Assembly (NCBI GenBank): GCA_964528605.1 | Contig: CAZGSV010000003.1 | Span: 1-64,000 of the forward strand | DNA length: 64,000 nucleotides | Direction: 5' to 3' | Source: CAZGSV01 sp964528605 | GTDB taxonomy: Bacteria; Armatimonadota; Zipacnadia; CAZGSV01 | In this document: positions 26,306 through 35,361 of the stretch, piece after piece | How positions within the stretch are numbered: the stretch's first letter is position 1 | Layout of the letters: each line of letters starts with the position of its first letter | The notes under the pieces: generated by a model | The model's database searches: none | What the model saw: the letters and a program-made list of their open reading frames with translations, nothing else | Told to the model about the DNA's origin: nothing | Position numbers and translations under genes: made by a program

Positions 26306-26767
26306 GTGAAGAAGATCATGATCGTCTACCACTCGCAAGAAGCCGGCAATACCAAGGCCATGGCCGAGTTGGTCGCGGAGGGCTGCAAGCAGGTGCCTGG
26401 CGTCAGAGTGTCGCTGATCAACACCAACGAGGCACGGGTGGACATGGACACATTCGCCGCTTGCGACGGCGTGGCGCTGGGGTCGCCTGACTACTACTCC
26501 TATGTGGCCGGGGGGCTGAAGCAGTTCTTCGACGACGTCACGCTCGCCGCCTGGGCGGGCAAAGGCGTGAAGGGCAAGCGATACGTGGGCTTCGTGACCC
26601 ACGGTGGCGGCGGTAACGCCATCAAGAGCCTCGAGAGCCTGGCCAAGTCCTGCGAGTTCGAGAAGGTGGCGGAAAGCGTCCTGTCGCGGGGCAAGCCGGC
26701 GGGCGAGGTGGTTGACGCGGCTCGCGCCCTGGGCAAGGCCCTCGCGGAGAAAGTGTCGAAAGGCTAG
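26306..26767 (+). CDS. Flavodoxin-like protein
   Basis: 153-aa FMN-binding flavodoxin-fold protein. The phosphate loop is YHSQEAGNTKAMAE at residues about 8-21, the 50s loop GVALGSPDYYSYVAGGLKQFFDD binds the isoalloxazine ring, and VGFVTHGGGGNA gives the 90s loop. The role is likely low-potential electron transfer or NAD(P)H:acceptor reduction. The GTG at 26306 has an excellent TTAGGAGGTG 5 bp upstream; longer in-frame starts run into the divergent gene. It could supply electrons to radical SAM enzymes, but nothing local shows this. Confidence 0.86.
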   Translation: MKKIMIVYHSQEAGNTKAMAELVAEGCKQVPGVRVSLINTNEARVDMDTFAACDGVALGSPDYYSYVAGGLKQFFDDVTLAAWAGKGVKGKRYVGFVTHGGGGNAIKSLESLAKSCEFEKVAESVLSRGKPAGEVVDAARALGKALAEKVSKG

Positions 26768-26923
26768 AGGACCCGCAGCGCTCTGCGAGGGCGATCAGTG
26801 CGCCTTGCCATCACCCTTTTGGGCGACCTGCGCGCCGTTTCCCCCGGCTTGCGGCCGGCTACGCGCTGTGGTAACACCCCAAAGGTCGCCTTTGACGCAT
26901 CCTAACCTATCGAGGTGATTGAC

Positions 26924-29365
26924 TTGCCCATTTCCACCCTGATTGCGCAATCCTCCGTCCTGGGCGGGCCGTGGATTGACATCTCCGACTGTGTGTTCGT
27001 GAGCGCCGGCCCGATCAAAGAGAAAGCGTTCCAGATGCTGGTGGAGGAGGTGGAGAAGCGGAGCGGCGTGCACTTCCCCAAGGTGGCGCGGCTCGCGGAC
27101 GCCGGCGGCCGCCCGGCGATGGTGGTAACGACCCGCGAGGCCGCCTCACAGGTGGGCATAGACGCCAAGAAGGTTCCCGGCAATGACTCGCCCAGGCCGA
27201 TCCCCGATGGCTTTGCGCTGCACCTCGACAGCCGCATGCGCAAGGAGCCCACCCTTCTGGCCATTGGCAACGACGCCCGCGGCGCCATGTACGCGGTCGG
27301 CTGTTTCCTCAGAACGGCGCGCTACAGCGAGGGCAAAGTGGAGTTCCCCGCCGACTTCAGCATCGTGACCGCTCCGCGCTATCCCCTCCGCGGCCATCAA
27401 CTAGGCTACCGGCCGCGCAGCAACACCTACGACCAGTGGGGCGTCGAGGAGTTTGAGCAGTACCTGCGCGACCTCATCGTCTGGGGCGCGAACGCCGTGG
27501 AACTCATTCCCCCACAGTCCTCTAACGACAACATCTCAGGCAAAGCCGATTTTCAGGCGCAGGCTTGGGGGATGAACGCGCGACTCTCGCAACTTATCGG
27601 CGGCGACTACGGCCTGGAAGTCCACGCCTGGATTCCCGTTGACGATCGCGTGGTGCCGGGCACTGAGTTCGGCAGCCTGAAGCCCTGGGAAACCGTCTGC
27701 CCCTCGAATCGCGACGGGCGGAAGTACATCCTGGACGACCGACGCCGTCTCTTCTCCGAGATGCCGCATCTCGATGCCGTCTTTGTTCCCGGCGGCGACC
27801 CTGGCGGCTGCACCTGCGACAAGTGCCAGCCCTACGCCAAGACCTTCATCGGCCTCTGCGCCGACGTCGCCCGCATCCTCGCTGAGTCCCATCCCGAGGG
27901 GAAAGTCTGGCTCTCCGACCAAATCTTCTCCTTCGAGGACGAGGAATACCTTTGCGATTATCTCGAACGCGAACACCCCAATTGGCTCGGCGGCCTGGTC
28001 TACGGCCCTTCCTCAGTCCCCACCGTGGAGGAAATGCGCCAGCTCGTCTCACCCCGCTACCCCATCCGCTTCTACCCTGACATCACACACTCCGCGCGCT
28101 GCCAGTACCCGGTCATTGACTGGGACCCGGCCTATGGTCTGATTGAGGGCCGCGAGGTCATCAACCCGCGTCCCGTGGACGAGAAGCACATCCAGAACCT
28201 GCTGTCTCCCTACGCCTGCGGCTCCATCTCGTACTCCGACGGGGCGCATGACGACGTCAACAAGATCATCTGGTCGGCGCTCGACTGGGACCCGAGCCGG
28301 GAGGCGCGGGGCATCGTGCTCGAGTACGCCCGCTACTTCCTCGGGGAGGAGTTCGCGGAGCGCTTCACCGAGGGCACCTTCATGCTGGAGCAGAACTGGC
28401 AAGGGCCGCTGGCGACCAGCAAGGTGGTGCCGGAGACGCTGCCCTTCTGGCAGGCGATGGAGAAGGAGGCGCCACCCAAGGTGGTCAACAACTGGCGCTT
28501 CCAACTCGGCCTGATGCGGGCCTACCTGGACGCCTTCGTGCAGCAGCGGGTGCTCGCCGACATCGAGGCGGAGCAGAAGGCGCGCGAGATACTGCGCGGC
28601 GCGGCGGAGGGCGACCCGGACGCGGCGATGCGGAAGGCCCATAAGTTCCTGGCGGAGTCGCAGGCCCGGACGGTTGCCCCGGAATGGCGCGAGCGCATGA
28701 ACGAACTGGGCCGCTCCCTGCGGGAGAACATCGGGATGAAGTTGGCCGCGGTCCTAGGCGCTGAGCCGGAGCGGGCGGATTTCCTTGACGACCTGGACGA
28801 GCCGCTCAACAACGGCCACTGGATGATGACCGAAATGGAGAAACTCCTGCGCTCCGACAACGAGGCCGAGAAGCGCGCCGGCATTGCCCGCATCCTCTAC
28901 TGGGAGGATCCCGGGCCGGGAGGCTTCTACGACGACCTGGGCACGCCCACTAGGCAGCCGCACCTGGTGTATCCGAAGCCGGTGAGCGAGGACCCCGGCC
29001 GGCTCGAGACCGCGGCCCAAGAGATAGATCACAAGGGCCTCAAGGGCGGCCGCATGTCGTGGCGCACGACCGCCTGCGCCTTCAGAAAGAGTTCGCTCCA
29101 CATGCGCTACGAGGGACTGGACCCGGCGGGGCGCTACCTGCTGCGCGTGACGTACCCGGCGCATCGCCCGGGCACGAGTGTGCGTCTGGTGGCCAACGGG
29201 CAATTCGAGTTGCAGCCGATGACGGCGATGCCGCGCGAGTTGCACCAGCGGGAGTACGAGATTCCCGCGGAGGCCACCAAGTCCGGCAAGTTGGAACTCG
29301 CCTGGAGCCGCAAGGGCGCGCGCTGCGTCTGCCTGTGCGAGGTCTGGCTGATCAAGCAGCAGTAG
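26924..29365 (+). CDS. Glycoside hydrolase-like protein (GH20/GH67-type N-domain, TIM barrel, C-terminal sandwich)
   Basis: Very large (813-aa) protein without an evident signal peptide. The N-terminal 130 residues have the alpha+beta pattern that precedes hexosaminidase and alpha-glucuronidase barrels (LLAIGNDARGAMYAVGCFL). From about 150 on there is a barrel: PLRGHQLGYRP, VWGANAVELIPP, YGLEVHAWIP, VFVPGGDPGGCTCDKC (a Cys-rich acidic loop), VWLSDQIFSFED. The last about 100 residues look like a beta-sandwich. Catalytic residues cannot be assigned with confidence. The TTG at 26924 lies 5 bp after GAGGTGA; a GTG at 26915 is the alternative. Confidence 0.68.
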   Translation: MPISTLIAQSSVLGGPWIDISDCVFVSAGPIKEKAFQMLVEEVEKRSGVHFPKVARLADAGGRPAMVVTTREAASQVGIDAKKVPGNDSPRPIPDGFALHLDSRMRKEPTLLAIGNDARGAMYAVGCFLRTARYSEGKVEFPADFSIVTAPRYPLRGHQLGYRPRSNTYDQWGVEEFEQYLRDLIVWGANAVELIPPQSSNDNISGKADFQAQAWGMNARLSQLIGGDYGLEVHAWIPVDDRVVPGTEFGSLKPWETVCPSNRDGRKYILDDRRRLFSEMPHLDAVFVPGGDPGGCTCDKCQPYAKTFIGLCADVARILAESHPEGKVWLSDQIFSFEDEEYLCDYLEREHPNWLGGLVYGPSSVPTVEEMRQLVSPRYPIRFYPDITHSARCQYPVIDWDPAYGLIEGREVINPRPVDEKHIQNLLSPYACGSISYSDGAHDDVNKIIWSALDWDPSREARGIVLEYARYFLGEEFAERFTEGTFMLEQNWQGPLATSKVVPETLPFWQAMEKEAPPKVVNNWRFQLGLMRAYLDAFVQQRVLADIEAEQKAREILRGAAEGDPDAAMRKAHKFLAESQARTVAPEWRERMNELGRSLRENIGMKLAAVLGAEPERADFLDDLDEPLNNGHWMMTEMEKLLRSDNEAEKRAGIARILYWEDPGPGGFYDDLGTPTRQPHLVYPKPVSEDPGRLETAAQEIDHKGLKGGRMSWRTTACAFRKSSLHMRYEGLDPAGRYLLRVTYPAHRPGTSVRLVANGQFELQPMTAMPRELHQREYEIPAEATKSGKLELAWSRKGARCVCLCEVWLIKQQ

Positions 29366-29454
29366 GCCATAGCCCTGCAGGCCGGGGGCGCCCGCCCGGC
29401 CTCCGCTCTCGACTCCCTAACGCGGCGCTGGTAGAGGCGCAACGTGACTAGGCG

Positions 29455-30204
29455 ATGAGAGTCGCTCTTGCTGTCAACTACGTCCTGCCGGACGCGGACG
29501 CCAACCTTGAGGCGATCGTGCGCATGACCGAGGAGGCCGCCCGCGAGGGCGCGGAACTAGTCCTGTTCCCTGAGGCGGCGCTGACCGGTCTGATCAACAA
29601 CGGCGACCCGGAGCATGATCTGCCGCTTGGCCAGCCGATACCGGGCCCGGTGACGGATTCGCTGGCGGCGGTCGCGTGCAGGCTGGGCATCTATCTAGCC
29701 ATCGGGCTGCTGGAGCGGGAGGGGCATAGGCTATACGACTCGGCTGTGCTCCTGACGCCAGAAGGCGGAATCGTGCTGAGGTACCGCCGCCGTCAGCCGC
29801 AGTGGCACGGGAGGGACGCCGATCCAGCCGTCTATCGTCAGGGCGAGGAAGTGGCGAAATGCGAGACGCCACTGGGCTCCTTCGCTTTCCTGATCTGCGG
29901 GGACCTCTTCGACGACAACATCGTGGCACGCGTTCGGGACCTGCGTCCTGACTGGCTGCTCTTCCCTTTCGCGCGGTGTTTCGACGACGGCTCATGGGAC
30001 CGGCAGCGCTGGGAGCGAGAGGAGCAGGCGGCGTACGTGGAGCGCGTGCGGCTAGTGAGAATAACGACGCTCATGACGAACTACCTCGCGGACTCTAGCC
30101 TTGACGGCGGCTCGTTCGGCGGGGCCCTGGTGGTGGGCGGGGATGGCAAGGTGTTGGCTAGCCTGCGCCTGGGGGAGGTCGGCATCTTGGTGGCAGACCT
30201 CTAA
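29455..30204 (+). CDS. Nitrilase/carbon-nitrogen hydrolase family protein
   Basis: 249-aa member of the nitrilase superfamily (C-N bond hydrolases such as omega-amidases and N-carbamoyl amidases). The catalytic Glu is in LVLFPEAALTG (Glu40) and the nucleophile Cys is in FLICGDLFDD (Cys148). The catalytic lysine, normally the K of a 'Y-x-K-x-H' segment, is replaced: the equivalent reads LRYRRRQPQ, with Arg112 at the expected position. This could mean altered catalysis or loss of it. It is separated by 89 bp from the glycosidase-like gene. Confidence 0.8.
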   Translation: MRVALAVNYVLPDADANLEAIVRMTEEAAREGAELVLFPEAALTGLINNGDPEHDLPLGQPIPGPVTDSLAAVACRLGIYLAIGLLEREGHRLYDSAVLLTPEGGIVLRYRRRQPQWHGRDADPAVYRQGEEVAKCETPLGSFAFLICGDLFDDNIVARVRDLRPDWLLFPFARCFDDGSWDRQRWEREEQAAYVERVRLVRITTLMTNYLADSSLDGGSFGGALVVGGDGKVLASLRLGEVGILVADL

Positions 30205-30291
30205 CCCGAGCGTGCGCGGGGCACACGATCGCAGGAAAGACCGGGGGCGTCACAGGGGCACTGGGGACAGTCCACGACCAGGGCGCCGCCA

Positions 30292-30316
30292 CCCGCCTGA
30301 GGCGGGGACAGTCCCC
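30292..30316. repeat. Intergenic palindromes CCCGCC/GGCGGG and GGGGA/TCCCC
   Basis: CCCGCC-TGA-GGCGGG (30292-30306) overlaps GGGGA-CAG-TCCCC (30304-30316) in the 222-bp gap between two converging genes. GGGGACAGTCC occurs twice in this gap. Nothing else recognisable is seen there. Confidence 0.55.
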
Positions 30317-30426
30317 GTGAGCGGGTCGTAGGGGCGGGCCAGCCCTTGCGCGGGCGAACGGGGCCCTGCCCCCACGGCCGGGCGACCAGGCGAGGTCGCC
30401 GCTACAGAGGGCGGCCGGGAACGAAA

Positions 30427-30612
30427 CTAGGTTGCTTCGCGAGGCGCCGTGGGGATGTGGGTGACGATCATGAAGAGGCCAGTGCCCACGAGCAGGATGA
30501 GGAGGCCCCGCTGGTAGAGCCCGAGCCACCACGGTTGGCACAGCGCGAACACCGCGAAGGCCATCAGCACCTGCGCCAAAGTCTCAAACCATCCTACGAC
30601 TCGGCCGACCAT
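30427..30612 (-). CDS. Small two-helix membrane protein
   Basis: 61-aa protein with two hydrophobic stretches (about residues 9-27 and 33-51) and a short polar tail, so it is probably an integral membrane hairpin. The start is well supported by GAGGGAGGGG 5 bp upstream. It is the last gene of the sugar ABC transporter operon, 12 bp after the ATPase gene. I do not recognise a family; small proteins in this position sometimes stabilise or regulate transporters. Confidence 0.6.
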   Translation of the reverse strand: MVGRVVGWFETLAQVLMAFAVFALCQPWWLGLYQRGLLILLVGTGLFMIVTHIPTAPREAT

Positions 30613-30624
30613 CGCGCCCCTCCC

Positions 30625-31716
30625 TCAGGACAACGCCCGCTCCGTCTCGCGGTCGAAGAGGTGCATCCGCGCCTGGTCAATGGCAAAATGGACCGTCGCT
30701 CCCATCGCCGGCTTGAACGTCGGCGGCGTCTTGGCGCGGATGATCTGCTCGCCAACCTTGAGATCAATGATGTTCTCCGAACCCAGCGGCTCGACCACAT
30801 AGACCTCCGCCGGCAGCCAGCCTCCGGGCGCGTCGGTGGACACCGCCACGTCTTCCGGCCGCGCGCCGAGCACCAGCGCCCGTCCCGCGCCCTGCTGCGT
30901 CATCTCGGGACCGAGCGGCGGCGTCAGCCTCAGTTGGAACTGCGCGCGCGTGGCGTTCAGCGCCGCGCCGTCGCCGCTCACGGTGCAGTCCACGAAGTTC
31001 ATGCCGGGGCTGCCGACGAAGTGCGCGACGAACAAGGTCTGCGGGTTGTCGTAGACCTGCGCCGGCGTGCCGACCTGCTGCAGCAGCCCGTTGCTCATCA
31101 CCGCGATGCGGTCGGCCATGGACATCGCTTCCACCTGGTCGTGCGTGACGTAAACGGTGGTGGCGTGCAGGTCCACTTGCAGGCGCTTGAGTTCCGCGCG
31201 CATCTCCTCCCGCAGTTTGGCGTCGAGCGTGCTCAGCGGCTCGTCCATGAGGAAGGCGCGCGGGCGCCGCACCATCGCTCTTCCCAGCGCCACGCGCTGC
31301 ATCTCGCCCCCGGAGAGTTGGCCGGGCCTGCGCGAGAGCAGGTCGCCGATGTGCAGCACCTCGGCGACCTCCCTCACCGCGCGCTCTATCTGGTCGCGCG
31401 GCGTGCGCTGGGCGCGCAAGGGGAAGGCGATGTTGTTGTAGACGGTCAGGTGCGGATAGAGCGCGTACATCTGGAACACGAAGGCGATGTCGCGATCCGC
31501 GGGAGAGAGGTTGGTCACCGGCTGCTCGCCGATGTGGATCTCACCCTCATCGGGCCGGACCAGGCCCGCGATGCAGCGCAGCGTGGTGGTCTTACCGCTG
31601 CCGGAGGGACCCAGCAGAACCATGAACTCGCCGTCCTGAATGTCCAGGTCCACTCCGGCGACGGCCACCGTGGCGCCGTAGCGTTTTCTCAAGCCGCGTA
31701 TCTTGATGGATGCCAT
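30625..31716 (-). CDS. Sugar ABC transporter ATP-binding protein (UgpC/MsmK type)
   Basis: 363-aa ATPase of the CUT1 family. Walker A GPSGSGKTT is at residues 36-44, the ABC signature LSGGEMQRVAL is at 134-144, Walker B FLMDEP is at 155-160, and the switch His is in VYVTHDQVEAMS. The C-terminal TOBE/OB regulatory domain starts near 240 (GSPGMNF) and includes LGARPEDV. It energises the two adjacent permeases. A longer in-frame extension upstream would overlap the permease gene; the ATG at 31716 has TTAGGAACG upstream and leaves an 8-bp gap. Confidence 0.93.
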   Translation of the reverse strand: MASIKIRGLRKRYGATVAVAGVDLDIQDGEFMVLLGPSGSGKTTTLRCIAGLVRPDEGEIHIGEQPVTNLSPADRDIAFVFQMYALYPHLTVYNNIAFPLRAQRTPRDQIERAVREVAEVLHIGDLLSRRPGQLSGGEMQRVALGRAMVRRPRAFLMDEPLSTLDAKLREEMRAELKRLQVDLHATTVYVTHDQVEAMSMADRIAVMSNGLLQQVGTPAQVYDNPQTLFVAHFVGSPGMNFVDCTVSGDGAALNATRAQFQLRLTPPLGPEMTQQGAGRALVLGARPEDVAVSTDAPGGWLPAEVYVVEPLGSENIIDLKVGEQIIRAKTPPTFKPAMGATVHFAIDQARMHLFDRETERALS

Positions 31717-31724
31717 CAGCGTTC

Positions 31725-32582
31725 CTAACGACGCACGGCGCCGAAGGTGACGCCGCGCAGGAGATGGTTGCGCACCAGGAAGGTGAATACCAGCACCGGC
31801 AGCAACATGACAAACCCGGAGGCGGAGACCTCGCCCCACTGGATGCCCTCGGGCCGTATCTTGCCGACGATCTCGGGGGGGGCGGTGCGCGCGTTGGCGC
31901 CGGTGAGCACGAGCGCAAAGGCGAACTCGTTCCAGGCGGTTATCAGGCAGAAGACGGCGGTGGCGGCCATGGCGGGGATGGCCTGCGGCAGCACTACCTT
32001 GAAGAAGGCGCGCGCGCGCGAATAGCCGTCGCACATTGCCGCTTCCTCGTAGTCCGCGGGAATCTCGTCAATGAACCCCTTCATCATCCACACGGCAAAG
32101 GCCATGTTGAAGACAGTGTACAGGAAGATCATGCCCAGATGGGTGTCGCGCAGGCCCCAGTCGCGGTACATGAGGAAGACGGGGATGACGATGGCGATGG
32201 GCGGGAGCATGCGCGTGCTCAGGATGAAGAAGAGCAGGTCGGCCTTGCCCTTCATGGGGAAGCGCGAGAAGGCATAGGCGGCGAGGGTGCCGAGCAGAAC
32301 GGCCAAGATGGTGCTGATGGTGCCGATGATGATGCTGTTGGCCAGCCGGCTGGGGAACTCGGTGGCGCCGGCCAACTGCCCCTTGGCCACGAAGACGTTG
32401 CGGTAGTTGAGCAGGGTGGGCTTGAAGAGATGCTTGGGAGGCATGGCGAAAACGTCGCCCGGCGCCTTCAGCGAGGTGGCCAGCATCCACAGGATGGGGA
32501 ACAGGTAGAACAGCAGGGCACCCAGGAGAATGACGAGCACGAGGACGCGCCAGAGCCCGAGCCCGGCCCTGGGCCTCACCAT
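31725..32582 (-). CDS. Sugar ABC transporter permease (MalG type)
   Basis: 285-aa inner-membrane permease with six predicted helices. The cytoplasmic EAA loop EEAAMCDGYSRARAFFKVVLP is complete (shown here in two parts: EEAAMCDGYS and RARAFFKVVLP). It forms the second permease of the CUT1 transporter. The start could be the ATG at 32582 or the in-frame GTG at 32588 two codons upstream; both follow GGGGGTGG. It is separated from the first permease by a 265-bp repeat-rich gap, unusual within a transporter operon. Confidence 0.9.
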   Translation of the reverse strand: MVRPRAGLGLWRVLVLVILLGALLFYLFPILWMLATSLKAPGDVFAMPPKHLFKPTLLNYRNVFVAKGQLAGATEFPSRLANSIIIGTISTILAVLLGTLAAYAFSRFPMKGKADLLFFILSTRMLPPIAIVIPVFLMYRDWGLRDTHLGMIFLYTVFNMAFAVWMMKGFIDEIPADYEEAAMCDGYSRARAFFKVVLPQAIPAMAATAVFCLITAWNEFAFALVLTGANARTAPPEIVGKIRPEGIQWGEVSASGFVMLLPVLVFTFLVRNHLLRGVTFGAVRR

Positions 32583-32847
32583 GTCCACGGCGCCACCCCC
32601 GCCCGAGTAGACAGTAGCCGGTAGACGGTAGGTGTAGTACTCACGCAGGTTGTTGACACTTTGGGGCAGAGAAGAGGGCGTTGCGACACTGGTAGTAGGG
32701 GCGGCATCTTCTGCCGCCCGCCGGCTGTGCGGACGCGATAAGATGGTGTCCCTACTGTCCCCTCCCGCATCGTGCCAGGCACGCCTTGACCCTCCTTCGG
32801 TCTGGTCGTCTGCCTCTCTCTGCCGCCTGCCACCTACTGTCTGCCTC
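32583..32847. repeat. Repeat-filled gap inside the ABC transporter operon
   Basis: Four heptads at 32607-32634 (GTAGACA, GTAGCCG, GTAGACG, GTAGGTG), a perfect 8-bp palindrome GGGCGGCA-TCTTC-TGCCGCCC at 32699-32719, and an opposite-strand heptad tract (CCTACTGTCTGCCTCC) near 32832-32847. No gene is evident. The two heptad tracts flank the gap in inverted orientation. Confidence 0.7.
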
Positions 32848-33786
32848 CTATTGGCCTGCGGCCTTCGCCAGGCGCCGCACATAGATGTTGGACAGCCCGA
32901 TGATGATCACCAGCAAGACGTACGCCAGCGCGCATGAGCGTCCGGTCGCGAAGTGCTCGAAGGCGTCGCGGTAGAGGAGCAGCGAGACGGTCGCGGTGCT
33001 GGTGCCCGGCTGGCCGCCGGTGAGGCTGTAGACCAGGTCGAAGAGTTTGAAGGCGTCCATGGTGCGAAAGAGCAGCGCGATGATGAGCAGCGGCCAGACC
33101 AAAGGCAGCGTGACGTGCCGGAACTTGAACCAGCCCGAAGCCCGGTCCACCTCCGCCGCCTCGTAGAGCGACTGCGGCACCGCCGAAAGCCCCGCCAGCG
33201 ATATGAGCATGATGAAGGGCGACCACATCCAGGTGTCCACGACGATGAGCGCGGCCAAGGCGGTGTTGCCGTGGGACAGCCAGGCGACGCGAGGTAGGTG
33301 CAGCAGGCTGAGGTAGTAACCCAGTATCCCCCAGTTGGGGTCGAGCATGAACTTCCAGAAGAGACCCACGACGGCGGGGCAGAGCATCATCGGCGTGAGC
33401 ATCAGTGTGCTCACCAGCCCCCGCCCGCGAAAGCGGTTTTGCAGCAGCAGCGCCAACCCGAAACCGATCGCGAACTGGAGCGCCACGGCGCCCACCACGA
33501 ACTCCGCGGTGGTGGTGAAGTGAGACCACACGTAAGTGCTGGAGAGCAGCTCGCGGTAGTTGCCCGCGCCCACGTAGTGCGATTCGGCCCCCACCATGGC
33601 GCTGTACTCGCGGAAAGAAAGGTAGAGCGACCACACCAGCGGCCGCGCCACGAAGACCACCAGCAGCGCCAGCGTAGGCAGCACGAACAGCCACTTCAGT
33701 TGGTTGTCCGACAGTGGCCGCCGCCACAAAGGCCGCCGTCTTCCGCGCCCCTGTGCCTCCACCGGTGCGGCTTGGCTAAGGCTCAA
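32848..33786 (-). CDS. Sugar ABC transporter permease (MalF type)
   Basis: 312-aa permease with six predicted transmembrane helices, beginning with LKWLFVLPTLALLVVFVARP after a basic N-terminus. The EAA-type loop reads YEAAEVDRASGWFKFRHVTLP. It partners the MalG-type permease. It starts with TTG at 33786 after a purine-rich stretch, 45 bp behind the binding-protein gene. The specificity (di- or oligosaccharide) is undefined. Confidence 0.9.
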   Translation of the reverse strand: MSLSQAAPVEAQGRGRRRPLWRRPLSDNQLKWLFVLPTLALLVVFVARPLVWSLYLSFREYSAMVGAESHYVGAGNYRELLSSTYVWSHFTTTAEFVVGAVALQFAIGFGLALLLQNRFRGRGLVSTLMLTPMMLCPAVVGLFWKFMLDPNWGILGYYLSLLHLPRVAWLSHGNTALAALIVVDTWMWSPFIMLISLAGLSAVPQSLYEAAEVDRASGWFKFRHVTLPLVWPLLIIALLFRTMDAFKLFDLVYSLTGGQPGTSTATVSLLLYRDAFEHFATGRSCALAYVLLVIIIGLSNIYVRRLAKAAGQ

Positions 33787-33831
33787 CGGCTCCGCTGCCT
33801 CCGCGCCCGGTGCAATGCCTGCAAACCTGGC

Positions 33832-35181
33832 CTACTTGTAATACCCGGCCTTCTCAAGGAGGACCTGCTGCTTGTCGGCGATGGTGTCCAGGGCCTCCTT
33901 GGGGCTCATCTGCCCTACCACGGCCCCGTTCAGATACTCCTGCATGTAGTCGAGCATCTGCGCATACTCCGGCATGTTCCAGAAGTCTTTCAGCAGCGGC
34001 AGGCTCTCGCGCAGCGGCCCATTGTAGGGTTTCGCCTTGAGGAAGCGATCGGTGTTGAGGATGGACTTCTTGCCGGTGTAGCCGCCGCCGTCCACCCACT
34101 TCCACTGCGTCTCGTCGGACTGGAACCAGTCAATGAACTGCAAGGCTTCCTTCTGGTGCTTGGAGTAGGTGCAAACGCCGATGCCTTGTCCGCCCAGAGA
34201 GACGAAGTGCTTCTCCGCGCGCGGGCACACGGCGAAGCCCACTTTGTCGGCGACTTTCGAGTTCTGCGGATCCAGATAGGAAGGCATGAAAGCGAACCAG
34301 TTGACCCCCATGGCGACGAGCCCTTCCTGCACCGCGCGGTTGACCTCGTCGAAGCCATAGGTGGCGGAGCCGGAAGGGGCGAACTTATAGAGGCTCTTGT
34401 AGAACTCGAGCGCCTTGACCGCCGCGGGGGAGTTGAGGTAGCCGCGCACCTCGTGGGTCACCGGGTCCCAGAGGTCGCCGCCGAAGCACCACAGAATCTG
34501 GTTCCAGTCGGTGGAGATGCAGTCACCGGCGCGGGTGAACTTGGTGGCCAAACCGTAGAGTTTGGGCGGGCGGGTGAAGAACTGCGCGATGTCGCGCAGG
34601 TGCGCCCAGGTCTCTGGCGGCTTCAGGTCGTAGCCGTACTTGGCCTTGAAGGCAGCCTGCTCCTTCGGGTTCTCAAAGAGGTCCTTGCGGTACACCAGGC
34701 CCAGCGCATCTTGCTCGCAGGTGACGGCGTAGTAGCGGTTGCTGCCGGAAGGGTATTCGCCGTACGCCTTGAAGGTGGCCTCGTAGTAGTCCTCGGGCTT
34801 GATGTTCTTGGCCTCGCTCTTGATCCAGTCGGTCAGTTGCAGCAGGTGGCCGCCGGTGACCATCTCGCCCACCCACTGGCTGTCCACGACAATCAGGTCC
34901 CAGGAAGACCCCTTGGCGTGCATCTCGGTGAAGAGGCGGCCGTGATACTGGTCGTAGGGCACGTAGTCCCCCTTCACCACGATGCCGGTCTTCTTGGTGA
35001 AGTCCTCGGCCACCTTGGTCAGCAGTTCGGCGGGCTGCCACTGGAACCAAGTGACGCTGAGGGTGATGCCCTTGCCGGGCCCGGCAGGGCCTGCGGCCCG
35101 CTCGCCCTTCTTGGCACAGCCGAAAGCGATAAGGGCGCCGGTCAGGGACAGCACGGCGAGCAGCACAATTCGCTTACGCAC
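33832..35181 (-). CDS. Sugar ABC transporter substrate-binding lipoprotein
   Basis: 449-aa extracellular solute-binding protein of family 1. The signal peptide RKRIVLLAVLSLTGALIAFGC ends in a lipobox cysteine near residue 22. After it come TLSVTWFQW, SSWDLIVVDSQWVGEM and YYAVTCEQDALGLVYRKDLF, all typical of CUT1 sugar-binding proteins. The GTG at 35181 lies 9 bp after CAGGGGGG; a TTG at 35190 is immediately adjacent to that site and less likely. It is the first gene of the transporter operon. Confidence 0.92.
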   Translation of the reverse strand: MRKRIVLLAVLSLTGALIAFGCAKKGERAAGPAGPGKGITLSVTWFQWQPAELLTKVAEDFTKKTGIVVKGDYVPYDQYHGRLFTEMHAKGSSWDLIVVDSQWVGEMVTGGHLLQLTDWIKSEAKNIKPEDYYEATFKAYGEYPSGSNRYYAVTCEQDALGLVYRKDLFENPKEQAAFKAKYGYDLKPPETWAHLRDIAQFFTRPPKLYGLATKFTRAGDCISTDWNQILWCFGGDLWDPVTHEVRGYLNSPAAVKALEFYKSLYKFAPSGSATYGFDEVNRAVQEGLVAMGVNWFAFMPSYLDPQNSKVADKVGFAVCPRAEKHFVSLGGQGIGVCTYSKHQKEALQFIDWFQSDETQWKWVDGGGYTGKKSILNTDRFLKAKPYNGPLRESLPLLKDFWNMPEYAQMLDYMQEYLNGAVVGQMSPKEALDTIADKQQVLLEKAGYYK

Positions 35182-35279
35182 TTGTATCAACCCCCCTGTG
35201 TGGGCGCGACTTTACGGCAGTTGCTTGCGGGCGTCAAGGAGCCGCGGGCCGATGTCGGAGATGCCCAACCAGCCCCGAC

Positions 35280-35305
35280 GGGAGGGCCGGGCGGCCCTCC
35301 CCTAC
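35280..35305. repeat. Palindrome GGGAGGGCC-GGGC-GGCCCTCCC
   Basis: A perfect 9-bp stem at 35280-35301 followed by CTACG, in the gap upstream of the transporter operon. It has the same right edge (CCCTACG) as other dispersed palindromes. Confidence 0.7.
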
Positions 35306-35361
35306 GAATCGCGACCCAGCGGGTGCGGGGCTCCTGCACTGGAAGACTCGGCGAATCGCCG

